Source of the DNA: Candidatus Zipacnadia bacterium
GTDB lineage: Bacteria > Armatimonadota > Zipacnadia > Zipacnadales > UBA5352
Direction of reading: 5' to 3'
Length of the DNA: 63,939 nucleotides
NCBI GenBank assembly: GCA_029820945.1
Contig: JALGUJ010000043.1
Coordinates: forward strand, 1 to 63,939
The notes under the pieces were generated by a model that saw only the letters and a list, made by a program, of their open reading frames with translations, had not been told where the DNA came from and did no database searches. How positions within the stretch are numbered: position 1 is the first letter of the stretch; each line of letters begins with the position of its first letter. Of this stretch, positions 46,930-55,001 are shown in pieces. Position numbers and translations under genes: made by a program.

Positions 46930-48138
46930 GTGGATGACATGGCACTGAGGCTTCGAGGACGGCGACCGCGTCGCGCCCCCCTGCTCCTTCCCGCCCTTGC
47001 CTGCGCGGCGATGCTCGGCACCTGCGCGGCCTGGGCCGACTGGCCCACGCTGCGCGGCGACCCGATGCGCACCGGGCTGGCCCAGGAGGCGTCCGTCGGC
47101 CCGGAGGGCGTGAGCGTGCTCTGGTCGGTGGAGCTGGGTGGCAGCGTGGATAGCTCCCCGGCGGTCGTCGAAGGTGTCGTCTACGCCGGGAACTCGCTGG
47201 GCGTCATGCATGCGGTCAGCGCCGAGGACGGCTCCAGTATCTGGCGCTTCGCGACGGACGGCGCGATCGTCTCCTCGCCGACAGTGGCGGAGGGCACGGT
47301 CGTCTTCGGCTCGGTGGACCGCTTCCTCTACGCGGTGGACGCGGCATCGGGGGAGCCCCGCTGGCGCTACCGGACGCGCGGGCCGGTCATCTCCTCCCCG
47401 GCGGTGGTCGATGGCCGCGTGATCTTCGGCAGCATGGACGGCCGCCTCTATGCCGTTTCGCTCGAGACCGGCGAGCTGCTCTGGCGGACCGAGCAGGGCG
47501 CAGGCATTCAGGGCGCGCCTGCGGTCGCGGGAGCAGTGGTGCTCTACGGCGATGACTCGGGCGCGATGCGCGCCGTGTCGCTCACCGACGGCAGTGAGGT
47601 CTGGGAGCTGCAGGGGACGGGGAAGGTCATCGCGGCACCGGTGATCGCGGGCGACCTGGCGCTCTTCGGCGTGATGGGCCAGAGCGCGCTCACTCCGCCA
47701 AAGCTCGACTTCCTGGTTCTCGTGACGGCCCAGACCGGCGAGCAGGTGTGGGCGCTGCACGAGGCGTACTCCGTGCTCACGTCCCCACTGGTCGCAGGCG
47801 AGCTGGTGTTCTTCGTCACCGTTGAGGGCTACCTCTCCAAGACCGTCGCCCGGGCGGCGAAGCTGGCGGACGGCGAGAAGGTGTGGGAGCGTCAGGTCCC
47901 GGGAGTCGTCGACTCCTCGCCGAGTCTGATCGGCCTCAGCGCCGACCCATCCACCGCGCTGGCTGAGGCCAGGCTCTGCTTCGGCTGCCATGACGGCCGG
48001 CTCTACCTGCTCGCCGCCGACACCGGGGCGATCGTGGATGCCGAGCCGCTGGCTCCGAAGATCTACTCGTCGCCGGCGATCAGCGGTGACCGCATCTATG
48101 TCGGCGCCAGCGACGGGAAGCTCTACTGCCTGCGGTGA
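46930..48138 (+). CDS. PQQ-binding-like (BamB-type) beta-propeller protein, exported
   Basis: 402 aa from GTG 46930 (ATG 46939 also possible). Signal peptide about 12-36 (LLLPALACAAMLGTCAAWA). About seven propeller blades with W-x-x-x-x-G-x-V-x-S-S-P and V-x-F-G-x-x-D-G-x-L-Y-A-V/L patterns: SVDSSPAVVEGVVYAGN, IVSSPTVAEGTVVFGS, VISSPAVVDGRVIFGS and YSSPAISGDRIYVGA. One blade reads LCFGCHDGRLYLLAA, where the usual FGSHDG is replaced by F-G-C-H. Members include BamB and PQQ-domain proteins of the cell envelope; Planctomycete/Armatimonadete genomes carry many such stand-alone copies of unknown role. It is separated from the genes before by a strong hairpin. Confidence 0.88.
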   Translation: MDDMALRLRGRRPRRAPLLLPALACAAMLGTCAAWADWPTLRGDPMRTGLAQEASVGPEGVSVLWSVELGGSVDSSPAVVEGVVYAGNSLGVMHAVSAEDGSSIWRFATDGAIVSSPTVAEGTVVFGSVDRFLYAVDAASGEPRWRYRTRGPVISSPAVVDGRVIFGSMDGRLYAVSLETGELLWRTEQGAGIQGAPAVAGAVVLYGDDSGAMRAVSLTDGSEVWELQGTGKVIAAPVIAGDLALFGVMGQSALTPPKLDFLVLVTAQTGEQVWALHEAYSVLTSPLVAGELVFFVTVEGYLSKTVARAAKLADGEKVWERQVPGVVDSSPSLIGLSADPSTALAEARLCFGCHDGRLYLLAADTGAIVDAEPLAPKIYSSPAISGDRIYVGASDGKLYCLR

Positions 48139-48305
48139 CTCCTCGCAGAGGCCGCCTCGGCCGGAGGCCGTCGAGGCTCGCTCCGCACGCCACCACAGAA
48201 GCCTCTCACAGCGTCAGGGCCAGCCAGGATCAATGTCGTCTCGCCATGCCATCGGCCGCGGCGACCGGGGCCTCGCCGCCCCTCCCGGCGCGGATCTGCG
48301 CGTGG

Positions 48306-48334
48306 TTGCGTGGGGCTCTGGCAGGCGCTATAAT
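48306..48334 (+). promoter_or_regulatory. Sigma-70-type promoter for folP and following genes
   Basis: TTGCGT (48306-48311), 17-base spacer, TATAAT (48329-48334; perfect -10). Predicted start near 48341, about 35 bases before the ATG at 48376. The rest of the 48139-48375 gap shows nothing I can name. Confidence 0.65.
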
Positions 48335-48375
48335 GCGAGAGTTGAGGGAGAGCCGAACTCCGCACAAGGGCGACC

Positions 48376-49593
48376 ATGACCCACATGGCACGGGTTCTCG
48401 ACATCGACTGCCGCCCGGCGCTGGTGGCCGAGATGGAGGCGGTGGGCGTACACGCGGCGGCGGCCGGGGGGCTGGCCGACAAGGCGCGGCTGCGGCCGGT
48501 GCGGCTGGAGGCCGTGGACGGCCGCGTGGCGGCGCTGCTGAAGCAGGAGATGCTGGCACTGGGCGCGGACTGCGCCGTGCATCGCGGGGTGGCGGACTTC
48601 GAGCGCGACGCGCGGCCGGTGGTGCTGCTCGGCGACGTGCGCACCTACGAGCGCCTGGCCGAGCGGCTGGAGCAGCAGCCCTGGGAGCTGCCGGAGATCG
48701 GCCGGCGGGTGCTGGCGGCGGTTCGTGCCTTCGAGGCCGAGGAGCTGGAGCCGCTGGACTGCGCCGGGACGCGGCTGGCTCTGCGCGAGCGCACGCTCGT
48801 CATGGGCGTCCTGAACCTCACGCCCGACTCGTTCTCGGGCGATGGGCTCGGTGGCGACCTCGAAGCGGCGGCTGAGCAGGCCGCGGGCTTCGTGGCGGCG
48901 GGGGCCGACATCCTCGACGTGGGCGGCGAGTCCACGCGTCCGGGTAGTGAGGGCGTCTCCGTCGATGACGAGCTTGAGCGCGTCCTGCCGGTGGTCGAGG
49001 CACTCGCCGGGGAGTTCGACTGCGTTGTGTCGATCGACACGAGCAAGCCGGAGGTTGCCCGGCTGGCGGTGGCCGCCGGCGCGGGCATGATCAACGATGT
49101 CTACGGCCTGCGGGCGGATGGGATGATCGAGGCCGTGGCCGATACGGGCGCCGCGGCCTGCATCATGCACATGCAGGGCACCCCGCGCGACATGCAGCAG
49201 TCGCCCTACTACGACGACCTGATGACCGAGCTGCACGGCTTCCTCGGCGAGCGGGTAGATGCCGCGGTCGCGGGCGGAGTGCGCCGCAGCCAGCTCGTCG
49301 TGGACCCCGGGTTCGGGTTCGGCAAGACCGTCGCGCACAACCTGGAGATGCTCCGGCGGCTGCGGGAGCTGCGCAGCCTCGGCCTGGGCATCCTGATCGG
49401 GACGTCGCGCAAGTCCACCATCGGCAAGGTCCTGGAGCTGCCGGTGGAGGAGCGGCTGATGGGGACGGCCGCGACCTGCGCGGTGGCCATCGCGAACGGG
49501 GCGGACATCATCCGGGTGCATGATGTGTCCGAGATGACGCAGGTGGCGCGGATGACGGACGCCATCATGCGCGGATGGCGGGACGAGACGTGA
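48376..49593 (+). CDS. folP: Dihydropteroate synthase with extra N-terminal domain
   Basis: 405 aa, about 130 longer than E. coli FolP. Residues about 135-405 are the TIM-barrel synthase: MGVLNLTPDSFSGDG (loop 1), ADILDVGGESTRPGSE, VVSIDTSKPEVA, GMINDVYGL, VDPGFGFGKTVAHNLEML and IGTSRKSTIG, all expected pterin/pABA-site blocks. The first 130 residues (RLRPVRLEAVDGRVAALLKQ and following) form the N-terminal extension seen in a number of bacterial and archaeal synthase-like proteins. The enzyme joins dihydropterin pyrophosphate and p-aminobenzoate to dihydropteroate. It overlaps the 5-formyl-THF cyclo-ligase gene by four bases, so both folate genes are coupled. Confidence 0.94.
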   Translation: MTHMARVLDIDCRPALVAEMEAVGVHAAAAGGLADKARLRPVRLEAVDGRVAALLKQEMLALGADCAVHRGVADFERDARPVVLLGDVRTYERLAERLEQQPWELPEIGRRVLAAVRAFEAEELEPLDCAGTRLALRERTLVMGVLNLTPDSFSGDGLGGDLEAAAEQAAGFVAAGADILDVGGESTRPGSEGVSVDDELERVLPVVEALAGEFDCVVSIDTSKPEVARLAVAAGAGMINDVYGLRADGMIEAVADTGAAACIMHMQGTPRDMQQSPYYDDLMTELHGFLGERVDAAVAGGVRRSQLVVDPGFGFGKTVAHNLEMLRRLRELRSLGLGILIGTSRKSTIGKVLELPVEERLMGTAATCAVAIANGADIIRVHDVSEMTQVARMTDAIMRGWRDET

Positions 49594-50198
49594 GCCTGCT
49601 GCGCCAGAAGGAGACACTGCGCCGCGATGTCCGCAGGCGGCGCGATGCACTCCCCCTGGAGGAGATCGAGGCCGGCAGCGCCCTGATCGCCAGGCGCGTC
49701 ATGGACCTCGCCGGCTATCAGCGATCGCGCACCAGGCTGCTGTTCGTGAGCTACGGCAGTGAGGTGCGCACGGGGAGGCTGCTGCGGGAGACGCTTCGTT
49801 CGCGGGGCACGCGACTGATTCTGCCCAGGGTACTGGGGATGGAGGAGCCACTGGCGCTGCACGAGGTGCGCGATCTCGAGACCGATCTGAGCGTCGGCTA
49901 CTCCGGGATCCCCGAGCCCGTGCCGGCGCGTTGCCCCGAGTGCTCGATCTATGACATCGACTTCGCACTCGTCCCTGGGCTGGCCTTCGACCGCCGCGGC
50001 GGGCGCCTGGGCTACGGCGGCGGCTTTTTCGATTACATACTCAGCCTTCGGTCGGACCTCGTGGAGAGCGGCGCGGCGGTCGCGGTCGCCTTCGCCATTC
50101 AGATCGTGGCCGAGGTCCCGCTGGAGAGCTGGGACATGAGGGTACCCATCGTCGTGACTGAGGATGGGCTGATCGATACGCGACGCGGCCGGAGTTGA
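49590..50198 (+). CDS. 5-formyltetrahydrofolate cyclo-ligase
   Basis: 202 aa from GTG 49590 (GTGA overlap with folP); an ATG at 49575 in the same frame would add five residues. LRRDVRRRRDALPLEEIEAG is the N-terminal region with substrate/ATP-binding basic residues. LLFVSYGSEVRT and LVPGLAFDRRGGRLGYGGGFFDY form the P-loop-like ATP/THF site typical of the YgfA/FAU1/MTHFS family. It converts 5-formyl-THF to 5,10-methenyl-THF with ATP, salvaging stored folate. It follows folP directly and precedes the oligogalacturonide-lyase-like gene by only six bases. Confidence 0.93.
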   Translation: MSLLRQKETLRRDVRRRRDALPLEEIEAGSALIARRVMDLAGYQRSRTRLLFVSYGSEVRTGRLLRETLRSRGTRLILPRVLGMEEPLALHEVRDLETDLSVGYSGIPEPVPARCPECSIYDIDFALVPGLAFDRRGGRLGYGGGFFDYILSLRSDLVESGAAVAVAFAIQIVAEVPLESWDMRVPIVVTEDGLIDTRRGRS

Positions 50199-50204
50199 GC
50201 GAGC

Positions 50205-51344
50205 ATGGCGGTCGGTGATCTGTACGAGGCGGCGACTGAGGAACGACGGGACCCCGATACGGGCGCGCTGGTGCGCCGGTTGACGGGCGACGGGTCGGAT
50301 AACGCCCATCTCTACTTCACCTCCACGTCGTTCGTCGGCGACGGCGCCGACCGGGTGATCATCAGCTCCGACTGCACCGGCGAGCGCAACTTCTTCCTCC
50401 TCGAGCTTCCCCAGCGGCGCATGGTACAGCTCACCGACGCCCACGGGGCGCAGTTCTCGAACGGCTGTCTTGACCCGACTGGCCGGCTCTTCTACTTCGA
50501 GGGCCGGACGCTGCGGGCCATCGACCTGTCCACGCTCCGCAGCGACGAGCTATACCGGGTGCCGGAGGGCTTCCGGCCTGCGCTGCCCACCTGCACGGCC
50601 GACGGCCGCTACGTGGCCTTCGCCTACTGCCGGGAGTTGCAGACGAGCACCGAAACGGGCGTCATCTACTCCACCATGGGCGAGCGCTACCACCAGCATC
50701 CCGCGTGCGTGGTCATGCGGGTGGACACACAGAGCGGGGCGGCGCTGGCCGCGTGGGGCGAGCACAACTGGATCAGCCACGTGTGCATCCACCCGACGCG
50801 TCCGGACCTGATCCTGTTCTGCCACGAGGGCGGCGGACACGTCAGCCAGCGCATGTGGACGGTGGACATCGGTGAGGGGCGTGGGCGGCGGTCGCGCCCG
50901 CTCTTCCGCCAGCATCTCGGCGAGTCGTGCTGCCACGAGTACTTCACGCGGCAGGGCGAGGTGGGCTTCCAGGTGATCGCCGAATCGGGGGGCGAGACGC
51001 TCAACTTCAACTGCTTCGTGCGGCCGGACGGTACATGGCTGCGGCAGTTCCTGCTGCCGGGGCCGCGACCCGGGCACATCCAGTCCAACTCGGACAACAC
51101 GCTGGTGGTGGGTGATCGCGCGCACCTCTCGGACGACGACCCGGAGGGGGGCGCCTTCATGTCGCTGATCCGGCACGTCAACGGGCGCGGGGAGGTGACC
51201 CGCCTGTGCCGCCACGACACCTCGTGGAGGACGCAGATATCACACCCGCACCCGATCTTCAGCCCCGATGACCGCTGGGCGCTGTTCACCTCCGACAGCG
51301 GCGGGTCGTGCAACGTGTACATGGCGGACGTGACGAGCATCTGA
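50205..51344 (+). CDS. Oligogalacturonide lyase-like (PL22) beta-propeller enzyme
   Basis: 379 aa from ATG 50205 without signal peptide, so probably cytoplasmic like known members. A WD40/TolB-like propeller with the PL22 pattern: FTSTSFVGDGADRVII, GRYVAFAYCRE, WISHVCIHPTRPDLILFCHE, QRMWTVDIGEGRG, LGESCCHEYF and ISHPHPIFSPDDRWALF. The histidines in HVCIHP, CHE, CCHEYF and SHPHP are in the positions expected for the metal and catalytic sites. The enzyme family cleaves unsaturated digalacturonate to 5-keto-4-deoxyuronate in pectin breakdown. No other pectin genes are in the window, so the substrate in this organism may differ. Immediately followed (12 bases) by the HPS-RraA fusion. Confidence 0.8.
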   Translation: MAVGDLYEAATEERRDPDTGALVRRLTGDGSDNAHLYFTSTSFVGDGADRVIISSDCTGERNFFLLELPQRRMVQLTDAHGAQFSNGCLDPTGRLFYFEGRTLRAIDLSTLRSDELYRVPEGFRPALPTCTADGRYVAFAYCRELQTSTETGVIYSTMGERYHQHPACVVMRVDTQSGAALAAWGEHNWISHVCIHPTRPDLILFCHEGGGHVSQRMWTVDIGEGRGRRSRPLFRQHLGESCCHEYFTRQGEVGFQVIAESGGETLNFNCFVRPDGTWLRQFLLPGPRPGHIQSNSDNTLVVGDRAHLSDDDPEGGAFMSLIRHVNGRGEVTRLCRHDTSWRTQISHPHPIFSPDDRWALFTSDSGGSCNVYMADVTSI

Positions 51345-51356
51345 GGAGGGGTCCGC

Positions 51357-52718
51357 ATGGCGCATGAGGGACCGATTCTGCAGGTCGCCCTCGACTTCGT
51401 GAACCTCGGCCAGGCGCTGCGGGCGGCCGAGGAGGCGGTGGCGGGCGGGGCCCAATGGGTGGAGGCCGGCACGCCTCTGATCAAGAGCGAGGGGATGGGG
51501 GCAGTCCGGGCGCTGCGCGAGCGCTTCCCGGAGCAGACCATCATTGCCGACCTGAAAATCATGGACGCCGGGCGGGTGGAGGTGGAGATCGCGGCGAAGG
51601 CGGGCGCCGACGTGGTCACCGTGCTGGGCGCGGCCTCCGACGAGACCATCGCCGAGTGCGTGGAGGCGGGGCGCAACTACGACGCGCAGGTGCAGGTGGA
51701 CCTGATAGGCTGCCCGGAGCCGGTGGCACGCGCCCGCCGCGCGGAGGAGCTGGGCGCGGGCATCGTCGGCATCCACACCGCCATCGACGAACAGATGGTG
51801 GGCGCGAAGCCGATGGAGCTCATCAGCGCGGTGCGCGAAGCCGTGAACTGCAGGCTGGCTGTGGCGGGCGGCATCAACTCGGAGACCGCTCCGGAGGCCG
51901 TCGCGGCCGGTGCTGAGATTGTAATCGTTGGCGGGGCGATCATCAAGGCTCCCGACGCCGCCGAGTCGGCGCGCACGATCCTCGAGGCGATGGAGTCGGG
52001 CGAGGCCGTCGAGACCGACCTGTATAGGCGCGGGGGGACCGAGGAGCTGCGGGAGATCTTCAGCCGCTGCAGTGCCGCCAACATCTCCGACGCCATGCAC
52101 CGCAAGGGCTGGGTCCCCGGCATCCATGCGGTGAAGCCCGGCCTCAAGGCCGTGGGGCCGGCGCTGACCGTCTGGACCTATCCCGGCGACTGGGCCAAGC
52201 CTGTCGAGGCCATCGACCGGGCGGAGGAAGGCGCGGTGCTCTTCATCGACGTGCGGGGGGAGGGGCCTGCGGTCTGGGGCGAGGAGGCCTCCAAGAGCTG
52301 TATCTCCCGGGGCGTGGCCGGCGTGGTCATCAACGGCGCGCTGCGGGACTCGGGCGAGATTGCCGAGCTGGACTTCCCGGCATTCTGCGCCGTCAGGGGC
52401 CCGGCCGCGGGTGAGCCGAAGGGCATGGGCATGATCGGCGTGCCGCTGAAGATCGGCGAGACCGCGATCCGCACGGGCGACTGGATCATCGCCGACGATG
52501 ACGGCGTGGTGGTGGTGCCGCGGGAGCAGGCCGTGGGCATCGCCAACCGCGCCATGTCAGTCCTGGAGCGAGAGAGCCGCGAAAAAGGCGAGATCGAGGC
52601 CGGCCGGACGCTCGGCGAGATCGCCGAGCTGCAGCGTTGGGAGCAGCAGACCGAGGGCGGGGTGCGGGGCTTCAGGCCGCACGGACCTGAGGATGAAGCA
52701 GGAGAGGACAAGGCGTGA
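51357..52718 (+). CDS. Bifunctional hexulose-6-phosphate synthase-like / RraA-like fusion
   Basis: 453 aa from ATG 51357, with GAGGAGGGG upstream. Residues 1-215 are an orotidine-5'-phosphate-decarboxylase-fold enzyme of the HPS/KGPDC group: VALDFVNLGQALRAAEEAV, IIADLKIMDAGRVEVEIA (the D-x-K-x-x-D catalytic motif), and VAGGINSETA plus IVIVGGAIIKA (phosphate loop). Residues 225-430 are an RraA/HMG-aldolase-like domain: AANISDAMHRKGWVPGI, GVAGVVINGALRDSGEIAEL (G-x20-R-D pattern) and WIIADDDGVVVVPRE. Such fusions are known from archaea and bacteria and are linked to formaldehyde fixation or to sugar-acid decarboxylation. The neighbouring lyase could favour a sugar-acid role. It overlaps panE by four bases. 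Confidence 0.88.
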   Translation: MAHEGPILQVALDFVNLGQALRAAEEAVAGGAQWVEAGTPLIKSEGMGAVRALRERFPEQTIIADLKIMDAGRVEVEIAAKAGADVVTVLGAASDETIAECVEAGRNYDAQVQVDLIGCPEPVARARRAEELGAGIVGIHTAIDEQMVGAKPMELISAVREAVNCRLAVAGGINSETAPEAVAAGAEIVIVGGAIIKAPDAAESARTILEAMESGEAVETDLYRRGGTEELREIFSRCSAANISDAMHRKGWVPGIHAVKPGLKAVGPALTVWTYPGDWAKPVEAIDRAEEGAVLFIDVRGEGPAVWGEEASKSCISRGVAGVVINGALRDSGEIAELDFPAFCAVRGPAAGEPKGMGMIGVPLKIGETAIRTGDWIIADDDGVVVVPREQAVGIANRAMSVLERESREKGEIEAGRTLGEIAELQRWEQQTEGGVRGFRPHGPEDEAGEDKA

Positions 52719-53638
52719 GCCAGCCGGTGGAGGTGCTGGTCATCGGGCCCGGTGCCATGGGGTGCCTGCACGCGGCCTTGCTCAGCGAGGCCGGCGTCAG
52801 CGTGGGGCTGCTGGACCACCGCCACGACCGCGCCCGCCGCATCCACGAGCGGGGTATCACCGTTGAGCGTGGGGGCGAGAGCCGCACGGTGCCCCTGCCA
52901 TGCAGCGCAGATGCCGCCGACTTCCGCCCCGCTGACACGGCGGTCCTTCTCGTCAAGGCCTATGACACCGCGGAGGCCATCGCACACGCCCTCCCCGCGC
53001 TCCATGACGGCTCCAGCGTGCTGACGCTGCAGAACGGGCTGGGCAACTACGAGCGGATCTCGGAGCTGGTGCCTCCCGCCCGCGTGCTGGCGGGCACTAC
53101 CACGACCGGTGCCACGCTGGTGGACGAGGGCCACGTGCGCGAGGCCGGCCGCGGCTTCATGCAGATCGGCTCGCCGGTGGGCAATCCCGCTCGCGTGCGC
53201 CGGGTCGTCGGCCTGCTCTCGCGCGCGGGCTTCGACTGCGAGGCCACCTCAGCGGTCGATGAGACGCTCTGGGCGAAGGCGATTGTGAATGCGGCGGTCA
53301 ATCCCCTGACCGCTCTGACCGGCCTGCCGAACGGGCAACTGATCGAGATCCCCAAGCTGCGCCGGGTGCTCGATGAGGTGGTGGGAGAGGCGGCGGCGGT
53401 GGCCAGGGCCAGCGGCGTCTTTGTGAGCGAGAACATCGTTCGGCTTGTCGAGGGAGTATGTCGGCAGACCGCGAAGAACCGGTCCTCGATGCTGCAGGAC
53501 GTCTCCGCCGGGCGTCGCACCGAGATCGAGTACATCAACGGAGAGATCGCCAGGCGCGGCGAGAAGTGCGGCGTGGATGCGCCGCTCTGTCGCATGCTGA
53601 CGGCGCTGGTCGCCGGCCTGGAGGCCGGCGAGCGATGA
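52715..53638 (+). CDS. 2-dehydropantoate 2-reductase (PanE/ApbA family)
   Basis: 307 aa from GTG 52715 (GTGA overlap). Rossmann start VEVLVIGPGAMGCLHAALLS (G-x-G-x-x-G), VLLVKAYDTAEAIAHALP (the conserved K), TLQNGLGNYERI with the family N-G-x-G block, GTTTTGATL, and the catalytic-lysine segment ETLWAKAIVNAAVNPLTAL. The C-terminal SSMLQDVSAGRRTEIEYING with the S-S-M-x-x-D and T-E-I motif is complete. It reduces ketopantoate (or related 2-keto acids) with NADPH for CoA biosynthesis. Its stop overlaps the ATG of the decayed methyltransferase gene. Confidence 0.92.
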   Translation: MSQPVEVLVIGPGAMGCLHAALLSEAGVSVGLLDHRHDRARRIHERGITVERGGESRTVPLPCSADAADFRPADTAVLLVKAYDTAEAIAHALPALHDGSSVLTLQNGLGNYERISELVPPARVLAGTTTTGATLVDEGHVREAGRGFMQIGSPVGNPARVRRVVGLLSRAGFDCEATSAVDETLWAKAIVNAAVNPLTALTGLPNGQLIEIPKLRRVLDEVVGEAAAVARASGVFVSENIVRLVEGVCRQTAKNRSSMLQDVSAGRRTEIEYINGEIARRGEKCGVDAPLCRMLTALVAGLEAGER

Positions 53639-53959
53639 TCCTCATCGGGGAGCTGGTCAACGGGACGCAGGCGAGGGTGCGGTGCACCATCAACGCGCGC
53701 GAGGTCAAGGAGATGGCGTGGGTCGCGCGCTGCGTGGCGCGCGGCTGTGACCTGCCCGTGGCGGTGGACACGGCCAACCCGGAGGCCATGGAGGCCGGGC
53801 TCGAGGCCCACCGGGGCGAGCAGCCGCCCATGGTCAATGCCCTGAGCCTCGAGCGCGAGGGGCTCAACGGCTTCATCCTACGCGGCCGAGGCGCTCAGCG
53901 GCGCGGACGAGTGGTGCTCGCGTTACCTCGCCGCCCACCACGACGGGCGCCTGCAGTGA
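53635..53959 (+). pseudogene. Remnant of a methyltetrahydrofolate methyltransferase (AcsE/MtrH-like, pterin-binding)
   Basis: The N-terminal family segment MILIGELVNGTQARVRCTIN starts at ATG 53635, overlapping the panE stop. About 35 residues (the expected L-D-V-N-A-G region) are absent after AREVKEM. CDLPVAVDTANPEAMEAGLE and PMVNALSLEREGLNGF match the middle of the family. Then the frame continues as low-complexity Arg/Pro to 53994. The family C-terminus appears in another frame: AAEALSGADEWCSRYLAAHH, then DGRLQ and TGA at 53957-53959. About 150 residues of the barrel are missing between these parts. No active enzyme is possible. The order of the surviving pieces is collinear with the intact family, as expected for deletions in one ancestral gene. 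Confidence 0.8.
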
Positions 53960-53990
53960 CGGCCGCAATCCGCAGGAGGCGGGGTGCGCC

Positions 53991-55001
53991 ATGAAGGCGG
54001 CGATGTTCCTCGGCAGGGGACGGGTGGCCATCGAGGACCGGCCGGACCCGCAGATCACCTCTGCCGATGAATGCCTCGTCCGTGTGATGGCGTGCGGGAT
54101 CTGTGGCAGTGACAAGCGGCCCTTCGCGGCCGACGGGCCGAGCGAGCAGATCATGGGGCACGAGGCGGTGGGCGAGGTCGTCGAGGTCGGCCGTGGCGCC
54201 ACGCGCCTGCGGCCGGGCGATCGCGTCGCGGTGTACAACCTCATCGGCTGCGGGCAGTGCGCGTACTGCCGGCAGGGGCGCATCACCTACTGCCCGGACA
54301 CGCAGGGCTCCGTCAATGGCGGCTACGGGGAGCTGCTGGTGGCGCCCGAACGCAACCTTCTCCCGCTGCCGGATGAGGTGGACTGGCTGCGCGGCTGTCT
54401 GTTCACGGACGTGCTGGGCACGCCCATGAAGGCGGTCCGGCTGGCGGGCGTGAGGGAGGGCGATCGGGTCGTCGTCATCGGCTGCGGACCCATCGGGCTG
54501 GGCACGGTGCAGATCTGCGTGGCTCGCGGGGCTCGCGTGATGGCGGTGGACGTGCTCGACTACCGGCTGGAGGCCGCGACCGACCTCGGGGCGGAGGCGG
54601 CATGCAACGCGGGAGCCGAGGACACGGTCGAAGCCGCGCGCCGTTGGACCGGGCCGGGCTCGGACGCTGCCTTCGACTGCACGGGCGCCGAGGGCCTGGC
54701 GACTGTTGCGTTGGATTGCCTCAGGCCCGGCGGCACGGCCATGTGCGTGGGCGCGAACATGCAGATGAGCTTCAGCCCCTGGCGGCACATCATCAGCCGG
54801 GACGCGAAGCTGGGCGGAAGCTGGTATCTGCACTTCGAGGACTTCGCCGAGGTCGTGCGGCTTTACCGCGCGAAGCTCATCGACCCGCTGCCGCTGGTCA
54901 CGCATCGCGTGCCGCTCGAGGAGATCGCGCGCGGCTTCGAGCTGTTCACGGGCCACGAGGACGGGTGCATCAAGGTCGTGGTGCTGCCGGGGCTGAGGTG
55001 A
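53991..55001 (+). CDS. Zinc-dependent medium-chain alcohol dehydrogenase family protein
   Basis: 336 aa from ATG 53991. Catalytic-zinc region VMACGICGSDKRPF (Cys) and MGHEAVGEVVEVG (His/Glu) are present. The structural zinc loop C-x2-C-x2-C-x7-C (IGCGQCAYCRQGRITYC) is complete. The Rossmann motif GDRVVVIGCGPIGLGTVQI and AVDVLDYRLEAA (Asp for NAD preference) follow. The family oxidises alcohols or sugar polyols such as threonine, sorbitol or galactitol; the substrate is not readable. Overlaps the TPR gene by four bases (GTGA), so the two are probably cotranscribed. Confidence 0.93.
   Translation: MKAAMFLGRGRVAIEDRPDPQITSADECLVRVMACGICGSDKRPFAADGPSEQIMGHEAVGEVVEVGRGATRLRPGDRVAVYNLIGCGQCAYCRQGRITYCPDTQGSVNGGYGELLVAPERNLLPLPDEVDWLRGCLFTDVLGTPMKAVRLAGVREGDRVVVIGCGPIGLGTVQICVARGARVMAVDVLDYRLEAATDLGAEAACNAGAEDTVEAARRWTGPGSDAAFDCTGAEGLATVALDCLRPGGTAMCVGANMQMSFSPWRHIISRDAKLGGSWYLHFEDFAEVVRLYRAKLIDPLPLVTHRVPLEEIARGFELFTGHEDGCIKVVVLPGLR

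Noticed and set aside
48139..48375. Folate-sensing riboswitch before folP
   Set aside because: The transcript predicted from the TATAAT promoter has a leader of only about 35 bases, too short for a known THF riboswitch.
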